From Actinomadura livida (lineage in GTDB: Bacteria; Actinomycetota; Actinomycetes; Streptosporangiales; Streptosporangiaceae), in NCBI RefSeq assembly GCF_014648675.1, contig NZ_BMRO01000001.1, positions 377,871 to 441,870 of the forward strand: a stretch of DNA of 64,000 bases, given 5' to 3'. Positions 50,656 through 60,066 of the stretch are shown piece by piece. The notes beneath the pieces are model-generated. The model was given only the letters and a program-made list of their open reading frames with translations, was not told where the DNA came from and did not search any database. Position 1 is the first letter of the stretch. Every line of letters starts with the position of its first letter. The translations under genes were made by a program, and so were the position numbers.

Positions 50656-51374
50656 CAGATCAGGTTACGCACGATCAGCACGACCGCGGACGTCCCGACG
50701 ACGATCAGCAGGGCCAGCCGGAGCCGCCCGGCGTCGAGGTAGCGGCGGAGCGGGCCGGAGAGCAGGAAGCCGGCGAGGACGAACGGGAGCAGCTCCAGGC
50801 CGGCGACGACCTGCCGGGCGGGCAGTTGCCCGGCGGCGGCGAGGGTGGCGAGGGACAGCAGCGCGCCGACGACGAAGAAGACCGCCAGGGTCGCGCGGAC
50901 GGCGGGGCCGCTCTCCCGCTGGTAGAGCAGCGCGATCGGCGGGCCGCCGATTCCGGACGCGGTGCCGGTCGTGCCGGAGATGAGCCCGGCGGTGGAGAGC
51001 GTCCGCCGGTTGCGGGGCACCTCGCGCGACCAGCTCGTCGCGGCGAGGGCGGCGAGCACGATGAGGCCGATCATGATGCCGAGCGCGCGGTCCGGGACGA
51101 CCGCCACCAGCCAGGCGCCGAGCGGCGTCCCGGCGAGGCGGCCGGCGAACGCCCAGCCGATCCCCCGCAGCTCGGCGTGCCGGAACTCCTGCGCGAGCGT
51201 CGCGACGGGCAGCACCAGCGCCATCACCAGGATCGAGCCGGGCATCAGGGACGGGAACAGCATCGTCACGACGGGGGTCGCGACAAGGCCGACGCCGAGG
51301 CCGACGCTGCCCTGCACGACCGCCCCGACAAGTGCCGCCAGCCCCCCGATGAGCAGAAACTCGAGATCCGGCAC
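50655..51374 (-). CDS. TauE/SafE-family membrane protein (probable anion exporter)
   Basis: 239 aa with seven to eight hydrophobic helices. The family repeats appear as GLAALVGAVVQGSVGLGVGLVATP and GLISGTTGTASGIGGPPIALL. Members export sulfite, sulfoacetate or other organosulfonates. A palindromic TATCTCGATATC (51387-51398) lies just upstream. It shares a junction with mug, so the pair may be transcribed together. Confidence 0.9.
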   Translation of the reverse strand: MPDLEFLLIGGLAALVGAVVQGSVGLGVGLVATPVVTMLFPSLMPGSILVMALVLPVATLAQEFRHAELRGIGWAFAGRLAGTPLGAWLVAVVPDRALGIMIGLIVLAALAATSWSREVPRNRRTLSTAGLISGTTGTASGIGGPPIALLYQRESGPAVRATLAVFFVVGALLSLATLAAAGQLPARQVVAGLELLPFVLAGFLLSGPLRRYLDAGRLRLALLIVVGTSAVVLIVRNLI

Positions 51375-51386
51375 GCCAGGACGCTA

Positions 51387-51400
51387 TATCTCGATATCTC
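51387..51400. promoter_or_regulatory. TATCTCGATATCTC motif upstream of the TauE gene
   Basis: TATCTCGATATC is identical over 12 bp with a site in the acn promoter region (57003-57014). It lies 13 bp before the TauE start and after the convergently placed aldo-keto reductase end. It may be a shared operator or chance AT-rich promoter sequence. Confidence 0.35.
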
Positions 51401-51418
51401 CGGTCTGCGATTCGGCCA

Positions 51419-52348
51419 TCACGCGGACGCCTCGGTGAGGCGTGCAAGCTGGTCGTCGGTCAGCGTGGTGCGGGCGGCGTCGATGAGGGGCGGGAGCTGG
51501 TCCATCGTGCGGGCGCTGGCGATGGGGGCGGCGACGGTCGGCTGCGCGGCGAGCCAGGCCAGGGCCACGGTCGCGACGGCGGTGTCCTGTTCCTCGGCGA
51601 CGATGTCGAGCGCGGCCAGGACCCGGTTTCCGCGCTCGGTCTCCAGGTATCGAGCGGCCTTCTCCGCGCGCACGCTGTCCACGTTCGCGCCGGGACGGTA
51701 CTTGCCCGTCAGGAAGCCCGACGCGAGGCCGTAGTAGGGGACGGCGGCGAGCCCGTAGCGTTCGGCGAGGTCGCGGCGGGGCCCCTCGTAGGTGTCCCGG
51801 GAGACGAGGTTGTAGTGGGGCTGGATGGCCGTGTACTGGGCCGTGCCCTCCCGCTCAGCGAACTCCAAGGACGCCTGGAGCCGGTCGATCTCGATGTTGG
51901 AGACCGCGATCTGCCGGACCTTGCCCTCGGTGACGAGCTCGTCCAGCGTCTTCATGATCTCCTCGACGGGGACGGACGGGTCGTCGAAGTGCGTGAAGTA
52001 CAGGTCGATGCGGTCGGTGCGGAGCCGGCGGAGCGAGTCGTCCGCGGCGGCCCGGATGTTCGCCGGGGACAACCCGCGGCGCTCGGGGTGCCGGCCGACC
52101 TTCGTCGCGATGACGACGTCGTCGCGGTTGCCGCGCGTCTCCGTCCACTCCCCGATGATCGTCTCGGACTCGCCGCCCGAGTTGCCGGGCGCGGACGCCA
52201 TGTAGGAGTCGGAGGTGTCGATGAAGTTGCCGCCCGCCGCGGCGTAGGCGTCGAGGATCTCGAACGAGCGCTCCTTCCCGGCGGTCCAGCCGAAGACGTT
52301 CCCGCCCATGCAGAGCGGGAAGACGTCCAGATCACCGATCTTGTTCAT
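51419..52348 (-). CDS. Aldo/keto reductase
   Basis: 309 aa from ATG 52348 with GAAGG upstream. The catalytic tetrad is visible: D and Y in FIDTSDSYMAS, K in VIATKVGRH and H in DLYFTHFDDP. The NADPH-binding end is IASARTMDQLPPLIDA. It reduces aldehydes or ketones with NADPH; substrate unknown. Confidence 0.92.
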   Translation of the reverse strand: MNKIGDLDVFPLCMGGNVFGWTAGKERSFEILDAYAAAGGNFIDTSDSYMASAPGNSGGESETIIGEWTETRGNRDDVVIATKVGRHPERRGLSPANIRAAADDSLRRLRTDRIDLYFTHFDDPSVPVEEIMKTLDELVTEGKVRQIAVSNIEIDRLQASLEFAEREGTAQYTAIQPHYNLVSRDTYEGPRRDLAERYGLAAVPYYGLASGFLTGKYRPGANVDSVRAEKAARYLETERGNRVLAALDIVAEEQDTAVATVALAWLAAQPTVAAPIASARTMDQLPPLIDAARTTLTDDQLARLTEASA

Positions 52349-52413
52349 GCCAGCCTTCTCGTCTCGTCGGGGATACCAGGGGACCACTACCCAGGGCTCG
52401 CCCGCTGTCCCGC

Positions 52414-52871
52414 CTACGCCGTGATCGACCACGCGATCCCCTTCAGCCGACCGAAGGCCGCTCCGAGAGCCGACGAACGGCCTGGCGCGTGGCCTCGGGG
52501 TCGCTCGTTCACCTTGAAGGGCTCATGCCGAGGGAGCGCCGCCCAGACGGCCTTTCCTCCCTCGTTGAGCGGGCGGACGCCCCAGTCGTGCGCCAGTTCC
52601 GCGAGGAGCACCAGCCCCCGGCCGGAGACGGCGGCGTGGTCCTCCGGCCGGACGACCGGGCGCTCGTCTCCGGCGTCCACACCTCCACCACGGGACGGCC
52701 GTCGCGCTCGTCGCGGAACACCCGCACGACGATCGGCCCCTCCCCGTGCCGCCACGCGTTGGTGACCAGCTCGCAGACGACGAGCCGCCCCAAATGCGTC
52801 GAACTCGCGTCGGCTCCCGGAATTATCGCCGTCCGCGACTCCAAGAACCCCGACGGCCCCAAGATCCTCAT
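52414..52871 (-). pseudogene. HATPase_c (anti-sigma/RsbW-like) ATP-binding protein disrupted by a frameshift
   Basis: Two pieces of one protein lie in different frames. The 5' piece (from ATG 52871, or further up to 52964) reads MRILGPSGFLESRTAIIPGA, then VVCELVTNAWRHGEGPIVVRVF and VVEVWTP, the N-box half of the domain. The 3' piece reads VSGRGLVLLAELAHDWGV and EGGKAVWAALP, the G-box half, ending at 52414. The switch is between about 52640 and 52690 and needs one lost base (or two gained). In Streptomyces-like genomes such small ATPases are numerous. A sequencing error could also explain it. Confidence 0.7.
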
Positions 52872-52923
52872 GGGACGCGACAAATTCGCCGCCCTGGTGG
52901 GCCTCCTCAAGCACTGACTCCCC

Positions 52924-52993
52924 GAGACGCGAGAGTGCCCCGCACCCTTACGGGAGCGGGGCACTTCTGCGTAGCGGCGGGTTACTTGCTGAT
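52924..52993. repeat. Copy of the aconitase 3' end and terminator (left copy)
   Basis: This 70-bp segment resembles 53958-54026. GAGACGCGAGAGTGCC (16 bp) is identical at one end, GGTTACTTGCTGAT (14 bp) at the other, and a related hairpin lies between. The 14-bp end is the minus-strand coding sequence for the last aconitase residues I-S-K and stop, here not attached to any aconitase gene. With the right copy it flanks the toxin-antitoxin pair. Confidence 0.8.
52934..52965 (-). terminator. Hairpin terminator after the PIN toxin gene
   Basis: AGTGCCCCGC (52934-52943) pairs with GCGGGGCACT (52956-52965), with an inner CCC/GGG extension around a small loop. It lies 40 bp downstream of the toxin stop on the minus strand. 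It belongs to the duplicated aconitase-end segment. Confidence 0.75.
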
Positions 52994-53004
52994 CTGCACC
53001 CTAC

Positions 53005-53433
53005 TCACCGGTCGAGCTGCGGCCTGGTCACGCCGACCATCTCCACCAGCCCCTCAAGCCCTTTGAAGTCGTCGGGGTTGGTTGTGTAGAGCGGAAGATC
53101 ATTCGCATGCGCCACCGCTGCGATCATCAGATCTTGAACCCGTCCACGAGGCTTCCGTCCGATTGCGAGGACCCCCGCGACCACTTGGGCAAAACTGTGG
53201 GCGGCGTCGTCATCGAACGGCAAGGGATCCCAGATAGCCTCGGCCTTGGCCAGCATCGCGATCCGCTCCGCTCGTTCCACCGGGTCGTCGGTGAAGTGGG
53301 GCGCCTGCGCCAGTTCCGCGATCGTGATCGCGCTGACCAGCATCCTTTCAGGAAGCTCCTCCGCATCGAGGTGCCGGTGAAGGATCACGATGTTCGTATC
53401 GACGAGCCCTTCTGGGTGTTGCCGGCCGCTCAC
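53005..53433 (-). CDS. PIN-domain ribonuclease, VapC-type toxin
   Basis: 142 aa, starting at the overlap with the antitoxin stop. The acidic active-site residues are D in LVDTNIVI, E in SAITIAELAQAPH and D residues in RVQDLMIAAVAHANDLPLYTTNPDDF. By family knowledge it cleaves RNA in a metal-dependent way and is neutralised by its partner. Gene order antitoxin-toxin with a 4-bp overlap is standard. Confidence 0.92.
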   Translation of the reverse strand: MSGRQHPEGLVDTNIVILHRHLDAEELPERMLVSAITIAELAQAPHFTDDPVERAERIAMLAKAEAIWDPLPFDDDAAHSFAQVVAGVLAIGRKPRGRVQDLMIAAVAHANDLPLYTTNPDDFKGLEGLVEMVGVTRPQLDR

Positions 53434-53873
53434 CCTTGCGCCCGCTTGTAGGGATCGTCGGGCTCGATGTCGAAGCCGTCGTCAATATCTGCTCGGAATC
53501 GTTCCGGGTCCAGTGGCCGCAAGCCCTTGAACTCCGCCATGAACTCCGACGTCGGAACCGCACGTCTGCGGCGTCCTGCTGCGGGTCGCGTTGCGGACAA
53601 AGCGCTCAGAAGAAGCCCGCGCGAAGAAGGATCCGGGGCCAGATCATCCAACATGGCGCGGATCTGAAGCGTTTGCCGCCTTGCGTCGTCCGCAGCGGCC
53701 AAGCGCCCGAACCGCAATGCGGCGGTGACCAGTTCTGTGAGGGCTCCGGCCCCATGGACGCTCGCCAGAACCGTCTCTGCATCCGACCGCGTACCGAGCC
53801 TGTCGGCGACGGCGTCGAGCTCCTCGCGTTTGACGGTGACGGTGACTGTGACGTCGTCGTCGGTGGCAGTCAT
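53430..53873 (-). CDS. Probable VapB-type antitoxin, unusually long
   Basis: 147 aa with GGAGGG before the ATG. The N-terminus (DDVTVTVTVKREELDAVADRLG) is a short beta/helix segment that could bind DNA or fold as a swapped-hairpin. The C-terminus (LDPERFRADIDDGFDIEPDDPYKRAQG) is the acidic, extended type that inserts in PIN toxins. Common VapB proteins are 70-95 aa, so the middle 60 residues (helical, Arg/Ala-rich) are extra. The role follows from position; no DNA-binding family was recognised with certainty. Confidence 0.75.
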   Translation of the reverse strand: MTATDDDVTVTVTVKREELDAVADRLGTRSDAETVLASVHGAGALTELVTAALRFGRLAAADDARRQTLQIRAMLDDLAPDPSSRGLLLSALSATRPAAGRRRRAVPTSEFMAEFKGLRPLDPERFRADIDDGFDIEPDDPYKRAQG

Positions 53874-53957
53874 GCACCCTCCAGAGTGGTGTCCGTCAGT
53901 GTCCAGTCTAGGTGACGGGCAGTGCGACCTACCTGCTCGTTGGAGCGACGTGGGCGG

Positions 53958-54014
53958 GAGACGCGAGAGTGCCTCGCCCCTTCAGGGGCGAGGCACTCTC
54001 GGCGACCGGCTCGG

Positions 54015-54026
<12 letters not shown>
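53958..54026. repeat. Copy of the aconitase 3' end and terminator (right copy, attached to acn)
   Basis: This is the native copy: it includes the last codons of acn and its terminator. It aligns along its length with 52924-52993, with identical 16-bp and 14-bp ends and more change in the hairpin. The distance between copies is about 1.03 kb and the interval is almost exactly the toxin-antitoxin operon. Confidence 0.8.
53965..54000 (-). terminator. Strong hairpin terminator after aconitase
   Basis: GAGAGTGCCTCGCCCC (53965-53980) pairs perfectly over 16 bp with 53985-54000 around the loop TTCA. It lies 14 bp after the acn stop on the minus strand. The same structure, degenerate, is repeated at 52934-52965. 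Confidence 0.85.
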
Positions 54027-56780
<2,754 letters not shown>

Positions 56781-57208
56781 GGACTCCTCCTCCGTCACCA
56801 CCGCGCGACCGGTCCGAATCATGCGCGCGCGGCGTTGTGTCTTGGTCTTCGTACGCCCGCCCGCGGCCGGTGCCCCGGGCGCGGCCCGGGCACGGCAGGC
56901 GGGTGCTCACCTACTTGATCCTGCCTTAGTCGGTGACCTGACCGGGAATCAGGTGCGCCTAACTTCGGCGGCTTTTTTCTCGATGTCAAGATACCTCTAA
57001 TTTATCTCGATATCAAGCTACTTGCCCGCCCGCACGTGCCTCCCCTCCCCCGCTCCGGGGCCGCCCGGGCGGGCGCTCCCAGGATTGACGAGTGCTTCCC
57101 TGGTCGTTAAGGCGGCCTTAGGAGAGCCGTCGCTAACGTCCTGACGCAGTCAACGGTCCCCCGAATCGCGGCGACCGACCCCCGAAGACGATGGGAAGGA
57201 ATGCCTGT
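56781..57208. promoter_or_regulatory. acnA/LPMO divergent intergenic region with repeated TCTCGAT-GTCAAG motifs
   Basis: This 428-bp region has no gene. An AT-rich island holds TCTCGATGTCAAGATA (56978-56993) and TCTCGATATCAAGCTA (57005-57020), 14 of 16 identical, 27 bp apart, both near-palindromic. They lie about 200 bp before acnA and the same distance from the LPMO gene. A GC hairpin, CCCGGGCGCGGCCCGGG, is nearer acnA (about 56875). The motif pair suggests a MarR/TetR-like regulator or redox/iron control of acnA (inference). Confidence 0.5.
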
Positions 57209-57991
57209 ATGCGCAGGACGATCGCCTATCCGCTCGCCGTCCTCACGGCGGCCGCCGGTACGACGCTGTTCACCGCGGCCCCCGCGTCGGCGCACGGCTA
57301 CGTCTCCGCCCCGCCGAGCCGGCAGGCGCTGTGCGCCGCCGGCGCCGTGCCCGACTGCGGCCCCATCCAGTTCGAGCCGCAGAGCGTCGAAGGACCGAAG
57401 GGGCAGCGCAACTGCCACGGCGGCCTGAGCCAGTTCGCGGTGCTCTCCGACGAGAGCCGCGACTGGCCCGCCAAGTCCGTCGGGAGCACGGTGACCTTCA
57501 GCTGGACGCTCACCGCGCGGCACCGCACCAGCACCTGGGAGTACTTCGTCGGCGGCACCCGCGTGGCCGTCTTCGACGACCGCAACCAGATCCCGGACTC
57601 GGTCGTCACGCACCGGGTCGACCTCAGCGAGTTCCCGGGACGGCAGAAGGTCCTGGCCATCTGGAACATCGGCGACACACCGATGGCGTTCTACAACTGC
57701 ATCGACCTGAACATCGGCGGCGGTTCCGGGTCGCAGCCGCCGCAGTCGCCCTCGCAGAGCCCGGCGCCCGCGCCCTCCACCGCGCCGACGCCCGCGCCCT
57801 CCGCCCCCGCGCCGTCCCAGCCCGAGCCCACCGGCGCGCCCGCGGACGGTGCGGAATGGCGGCCCGGCGTGACCTACAAGGTCGGCGACGTGGTCACCTA
57901 CGAGGGCACCCGGTACCGCTGCCGCCAGGGTCACACGACGATCCGCAGCTGGGAGCCGGTGTTCACCCCCGCCCTGTGGCTGGCGCTGTGA
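57209..57991 (+). CDS. Secreted lytic polysaccharide monooxygenase (AA10, chitin-type) with C-terminal CBM
   Basis: 260 aa from ATG 57209. The signal peptide ends PASA, leaving His29 as the mature N-terminus (HGYVSAPPSRQ), essential for the copper histidine brace. The second brace histidine is H105 in LTARHRTSTWEYF, and the axial aromatic lies in MAFYNCIDLNI. The sequence PIQFEPQSVEGPKG resembles the chitin-active CBP21 group. A Pro/Ser linker (about 180-210) leads to a CBM5/12-like module (WRPGVTYKVGDVVTYEGTRYRCRQGHTTI). It oxidatively cleaves crystalline chitin outside the cell. The stop overlaps the DUF305 gene. Confidence 0.94.
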   Translation: MRRTIAYPLAVLTAAAGTTLFTAAPASAHGYVSAPPSRQALCAAGAVPDCGPIQFEPQSVEGPKGQRNCHGGLSQFAVLSDESRDWPAKSVGSTVTFSWTLTARHRTSTWEYFVGGTRVAVFDDRNQIPDSVVTHRVDLSEFPGRQKVLAIWNIGDTPMAFYNCIDLNIGGGSGSQPPQSPSQSPAPAPSTAPTPAPSAPAPSQPEPTGAPADGAEWRPGVTYKVGDVVTYEGTRYRCRQGHTTIRSWEPVFTPALWLAL

Positions 57992-58593
57992 GCCGCCGCC
58001 CCCTGCGCCGGATCGTGCTGCCCGCCGTGCTCGTCCTGCCCCTGATGCTGACGGCGTGCGGCGGCGGCCAGGAGCGGCAGGCCTCGACCGAGCCGGCGAG
58101 CGCCGCCTCGGACGCGCCGGCCTCGTCCGGCTACAACGAGCACGACGTGATGTTCCTGCAGATGATGATCGCCCATCACGAGCAGGGCGTGGAGATGGCG
58201 CGGGTGGCCGCCGGCCGCGCGAAGCGCGCCGAGGTGCGCAACCTCGCGGCGGCCGTCGCGGCGACGCAGACCGAGGAGGTCAAGACGATGACCTCCTGGC
58301 TGCGCAAGTGGTCCGAGCCGACGACGACCGACCACGCGCCCGGCTCGCACGCCGAGCACGGCGGCCTGCCGGCCACCGGGCCGAAGGAGATCAGGACTCT
58401 GAAGCGGACCACCGGGGCCGCCTTCGAGCCGGCGTTCCTCAACCTGTTCGTCGCGCACCAGCACAACGCGGTGAAGATGGCCGAGGACGAGGCGGCCAAG
58501 GGCGGGGACGCCGGCGCCAAGGCGTTCGCGAAGCGCGTCAAGGAGTCCCGGACCGACCAGATCCGGCAGATGCTCGGCATGCTCAACAGCTGA
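57988..58593 (+). CDS. DUF305 lipoprotein
   Basis: 201 aa from GTG 57988 (GTGA overlap). The signal has lipobox LTAC (LPLMLTACGGG). The two four-helix halves carry the family signatures HDVMFLQMMIAHHEQGVEMA and FLNLFVAHQHNAVKMAEDEA, with histidines proposed to bind metal. Coupling to a copper-dependent LPMO makes a role in copper handling attractive (inference). Also rich in His in the inter-half linker (DHAPGSHAEHGG). Confidence 0.92.
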   Translation: MSRRPLRRIVLPAVLVLPLMLTACGGGQERQASTEPASAASDAPASSGYNEHDVMFLQMMIAHHEQGVEMARVAAGRAKRAEVRNLAAAVAATQTEEVKTMTSWLRKWSEPTTTDHAPGSHAEHGGLPATGPKEIRTLKRTTGAAFEPAFLNLFVAHQHNAVKMAEDEAAKGGDAGAKAFAKRVKESRTDQIRQMLGMLNS

Positions 58594-58712
58594 GGCCGGA
58601 CGGGCTCCCCGCGGAGCGCCGGACACCGGGCGGAGCGAGGCCGCGGCGGTCTCGGTCCGCCCGGCGGCACGCGTCCGCGGCGGGCTTCCCGACGCCATGA
58701 CCCAACATTTGG

Positions 58713-58733
58713 CACGGACCTTTCGGTCCTTAC
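58713..58733 (+). promoter_or_regulatory. Hairpin and GGTCCTTAC motif before the response regulator
   Basis: GGACC-TTTC-GGTCC forms a short hairpin (about 58717-58730), and GGTCCTTAC is at 58725-58733. The same nonamer is at 60017-60025 before the histidine kinase. A regulator-binding element shared by the split two-component genes is possible. Confidence 0.4.
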
Positions 58734-58754
58734 TCATTAGGCTATGGTCCGACC

Positions 58755-59432
58755 GTGGCTACCGTGTTGCTGGTTGAAGACGACGACCACGTCCGGCAGG
58801 CGTTTCTGCGGGAACTGCGGGACCTCGGCCACGCGGTGCGCAGCGCGGCACGCGCCCTGGACGCGCTGCGCGACGCGGCGGCGCACGCGCCCGACGTCGT
58901 GGTCCTCGACCTGGGGCTGCCCGACCTGGACGGCGGCGAGGCGCTGAAGATGCTGCGCGCGGTCTCGGACGTGCCGGTGATCGTGGCGACCGCGCGGGAC
59001 GGCGAGCCGGAGATCATCCGCCTGCTGCAGTCGGGCGCCGACGACTATCTGGTCAAGCCTTTTTCCGCGGGCCATCTGCACGCGCGGATCGAGGCCGTTC
59101 TGCGGCGGACGCGAACGGAGACCCGGCAGCGGGCATTGCAGGTCGGGGAACTGAATATCGACCTGGACCGGCGACAGGCGAAACTGGGCGGCACCGTTCT
59201 GCAACTGGCGCGCCTGGAATTCGACATGCTGGCATTCCTGGCCCGCAACGCCGGGCGCGTCGTGACCCGGCGGGAACTGCTGACCGAGGTGTGGCAGCAG
59301 CCCTACGGCGACGACCAGACCATCGACGTCCACCTGTCCTGGCTCCGCCGGAAGATGGGGGAACGTTCCGCGTCGCCGCGCTACCTGCACACCGTGCGGG
59401 GCGTGGGCGTCATGCTCACGGCTCCGGAATGA
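58755..59432 (+). CDS. OmpR-family response regulator
   Basis: 225 aa. The receiver shows VLLVEDDDHVRQAF, phospho-acceptor Asp in VVVLDLGLPDLDGGEAL, and Lys in YLVKPFSAGHL. The winged helix contains LEFDMLAFLARNAGRVVTRREL and HTVRGVGVML. Its likely partner kinase is at 60067, separated by an opposing gene. No Shine-Dalgarno is visible, and the start is close to a promoter-like TAGGCTATGG, so it may be leaderless. Confidence 0.93.
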   Translation: MATVLLVEDDDHVRQAFLRELRDLGHAVRSAARALDALRDAAAHAPDVVVLDLGLPDLDGGEALKMLRAVSDVPVIVATARDGEPEIIRLLQSGADDYLVKPFSAGHLHARIEAVLRRTRTETRQRALQVGELNIDLDRRQAKLGGTVLQLARLEFDMLAFLARNAGRVVTRRELLTEVWQQPYGDDQTIDVHLSWLRRKMGERSASPRYLHTVRGVGVMLTAPE

Positions 59433-59452
59433 CCCGCGGTCCCGCGGGGTCC

Positions 59453-60001
59453 TCAGTACTCGTAGACCTGGACGCGCACCGCGCCGTCGTGCCAGGTCGC
59501 GAAGACCGCCGAGCCGTGGACGTCGTCGGTCAGATCGACGCGCAGCCACTGCTCCTGCCGCCACACCTTGGCCTGGAAACCGTCGTCGGGCGTGGCCGAC
59601 ACCAGCCGCGCGGACTTGTCGGACAGGGCCAGCACCACGCGCCCGGACTTGACCGTGTAGGTCCGCACCCGCTCGTCCGGCCGGCGGGAGGTCTGCGGGT
59701 ACGGCGACCGGCCGCCGCCGGGCGCGGCGGTGGGCGATCCGCCCGGCTCGGCGCGGGAAGAGGTGGCGGACGCGGAGGGCGAGGGCGTGCCGGACGGCTC
59801 CGTCGGTGCGGCGGAGGGGCCCGAGACCGGCGGCCGCCCCTGCAGGACGGGGACCTCGGCGGCGCGGTCGGGGGTGGCCTCGGCCGTCCCGCGCATCGCG
59901 CCGCTCACCCCGGCCCAGGTGATCGCCATGCCGGTGAGCGTAGTGGCCGTCCACACCGCGATGAAACCGACTCGTCCTCGCATGGGCCTCATACGTCCCA
60001 T
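59453..60001 (-). CDS. Membrane-anchored or secreted protein of unknown function
   Basis: About 182 aa from ATG 60001 (ATGs at 59992 and 59983 are equally possible). One N-terminal hydrophobic helix (VGFIAVWTATTLTGMAITWAGV) is followed by a Pro/Ser/Ala-rich extracellular linker. The C-terminal beta-rich domain contains YTVKSGRVVLALSDKSARLV, FQAKVWRQEQWLRVDL and VFATWHDGAVRVQVYEY. No family was recognised. It lies opposite and between a response regulator and a histidine kinase, and its promoter region is shared with the kinase, so it may be a regulated target or part of signal sensing. Confidence 0.75.
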   Translation of the reverse strand: MGRMRPMRGRVGFIAVWTATTLTGMAITWAGVSGAMRGTAEATPDRAAEVPVLQGRPPVSGPSAAPTEPSGTPSPSASATSSRAEPGGSPTAAPGGGRSPYPQTSRRPDERVRTYTVKSGRVVLALSDKSARLVSATPDDGFQAKVWRQEQWLRVDLTDDVHGSAVFATWHDGAVRVQVYEY

Positions 60002-60016
60002 AAGAGCATAATTTTT

Positions 60017-60025
60017 GGTCCTTAC
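60017..60025 (+). promoter_or_regulatory. GGTCCTTAC motif between the opposing gene and the kinase
   Basis: Identical to the nonamer at 58725-58733. It lies in the 65-bp divergent interval that must hold promoters for both the kinase and the opposing membrane protein gene; the surrounding AT-rich ATAATTTTT is the only promoter-like sequence there. Confidence 0.4.
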
Positions 60026-60066
60026 ACGGCCGCTTCGCCGTAGTACCTGCCGGGAGGTCGTGCGGG

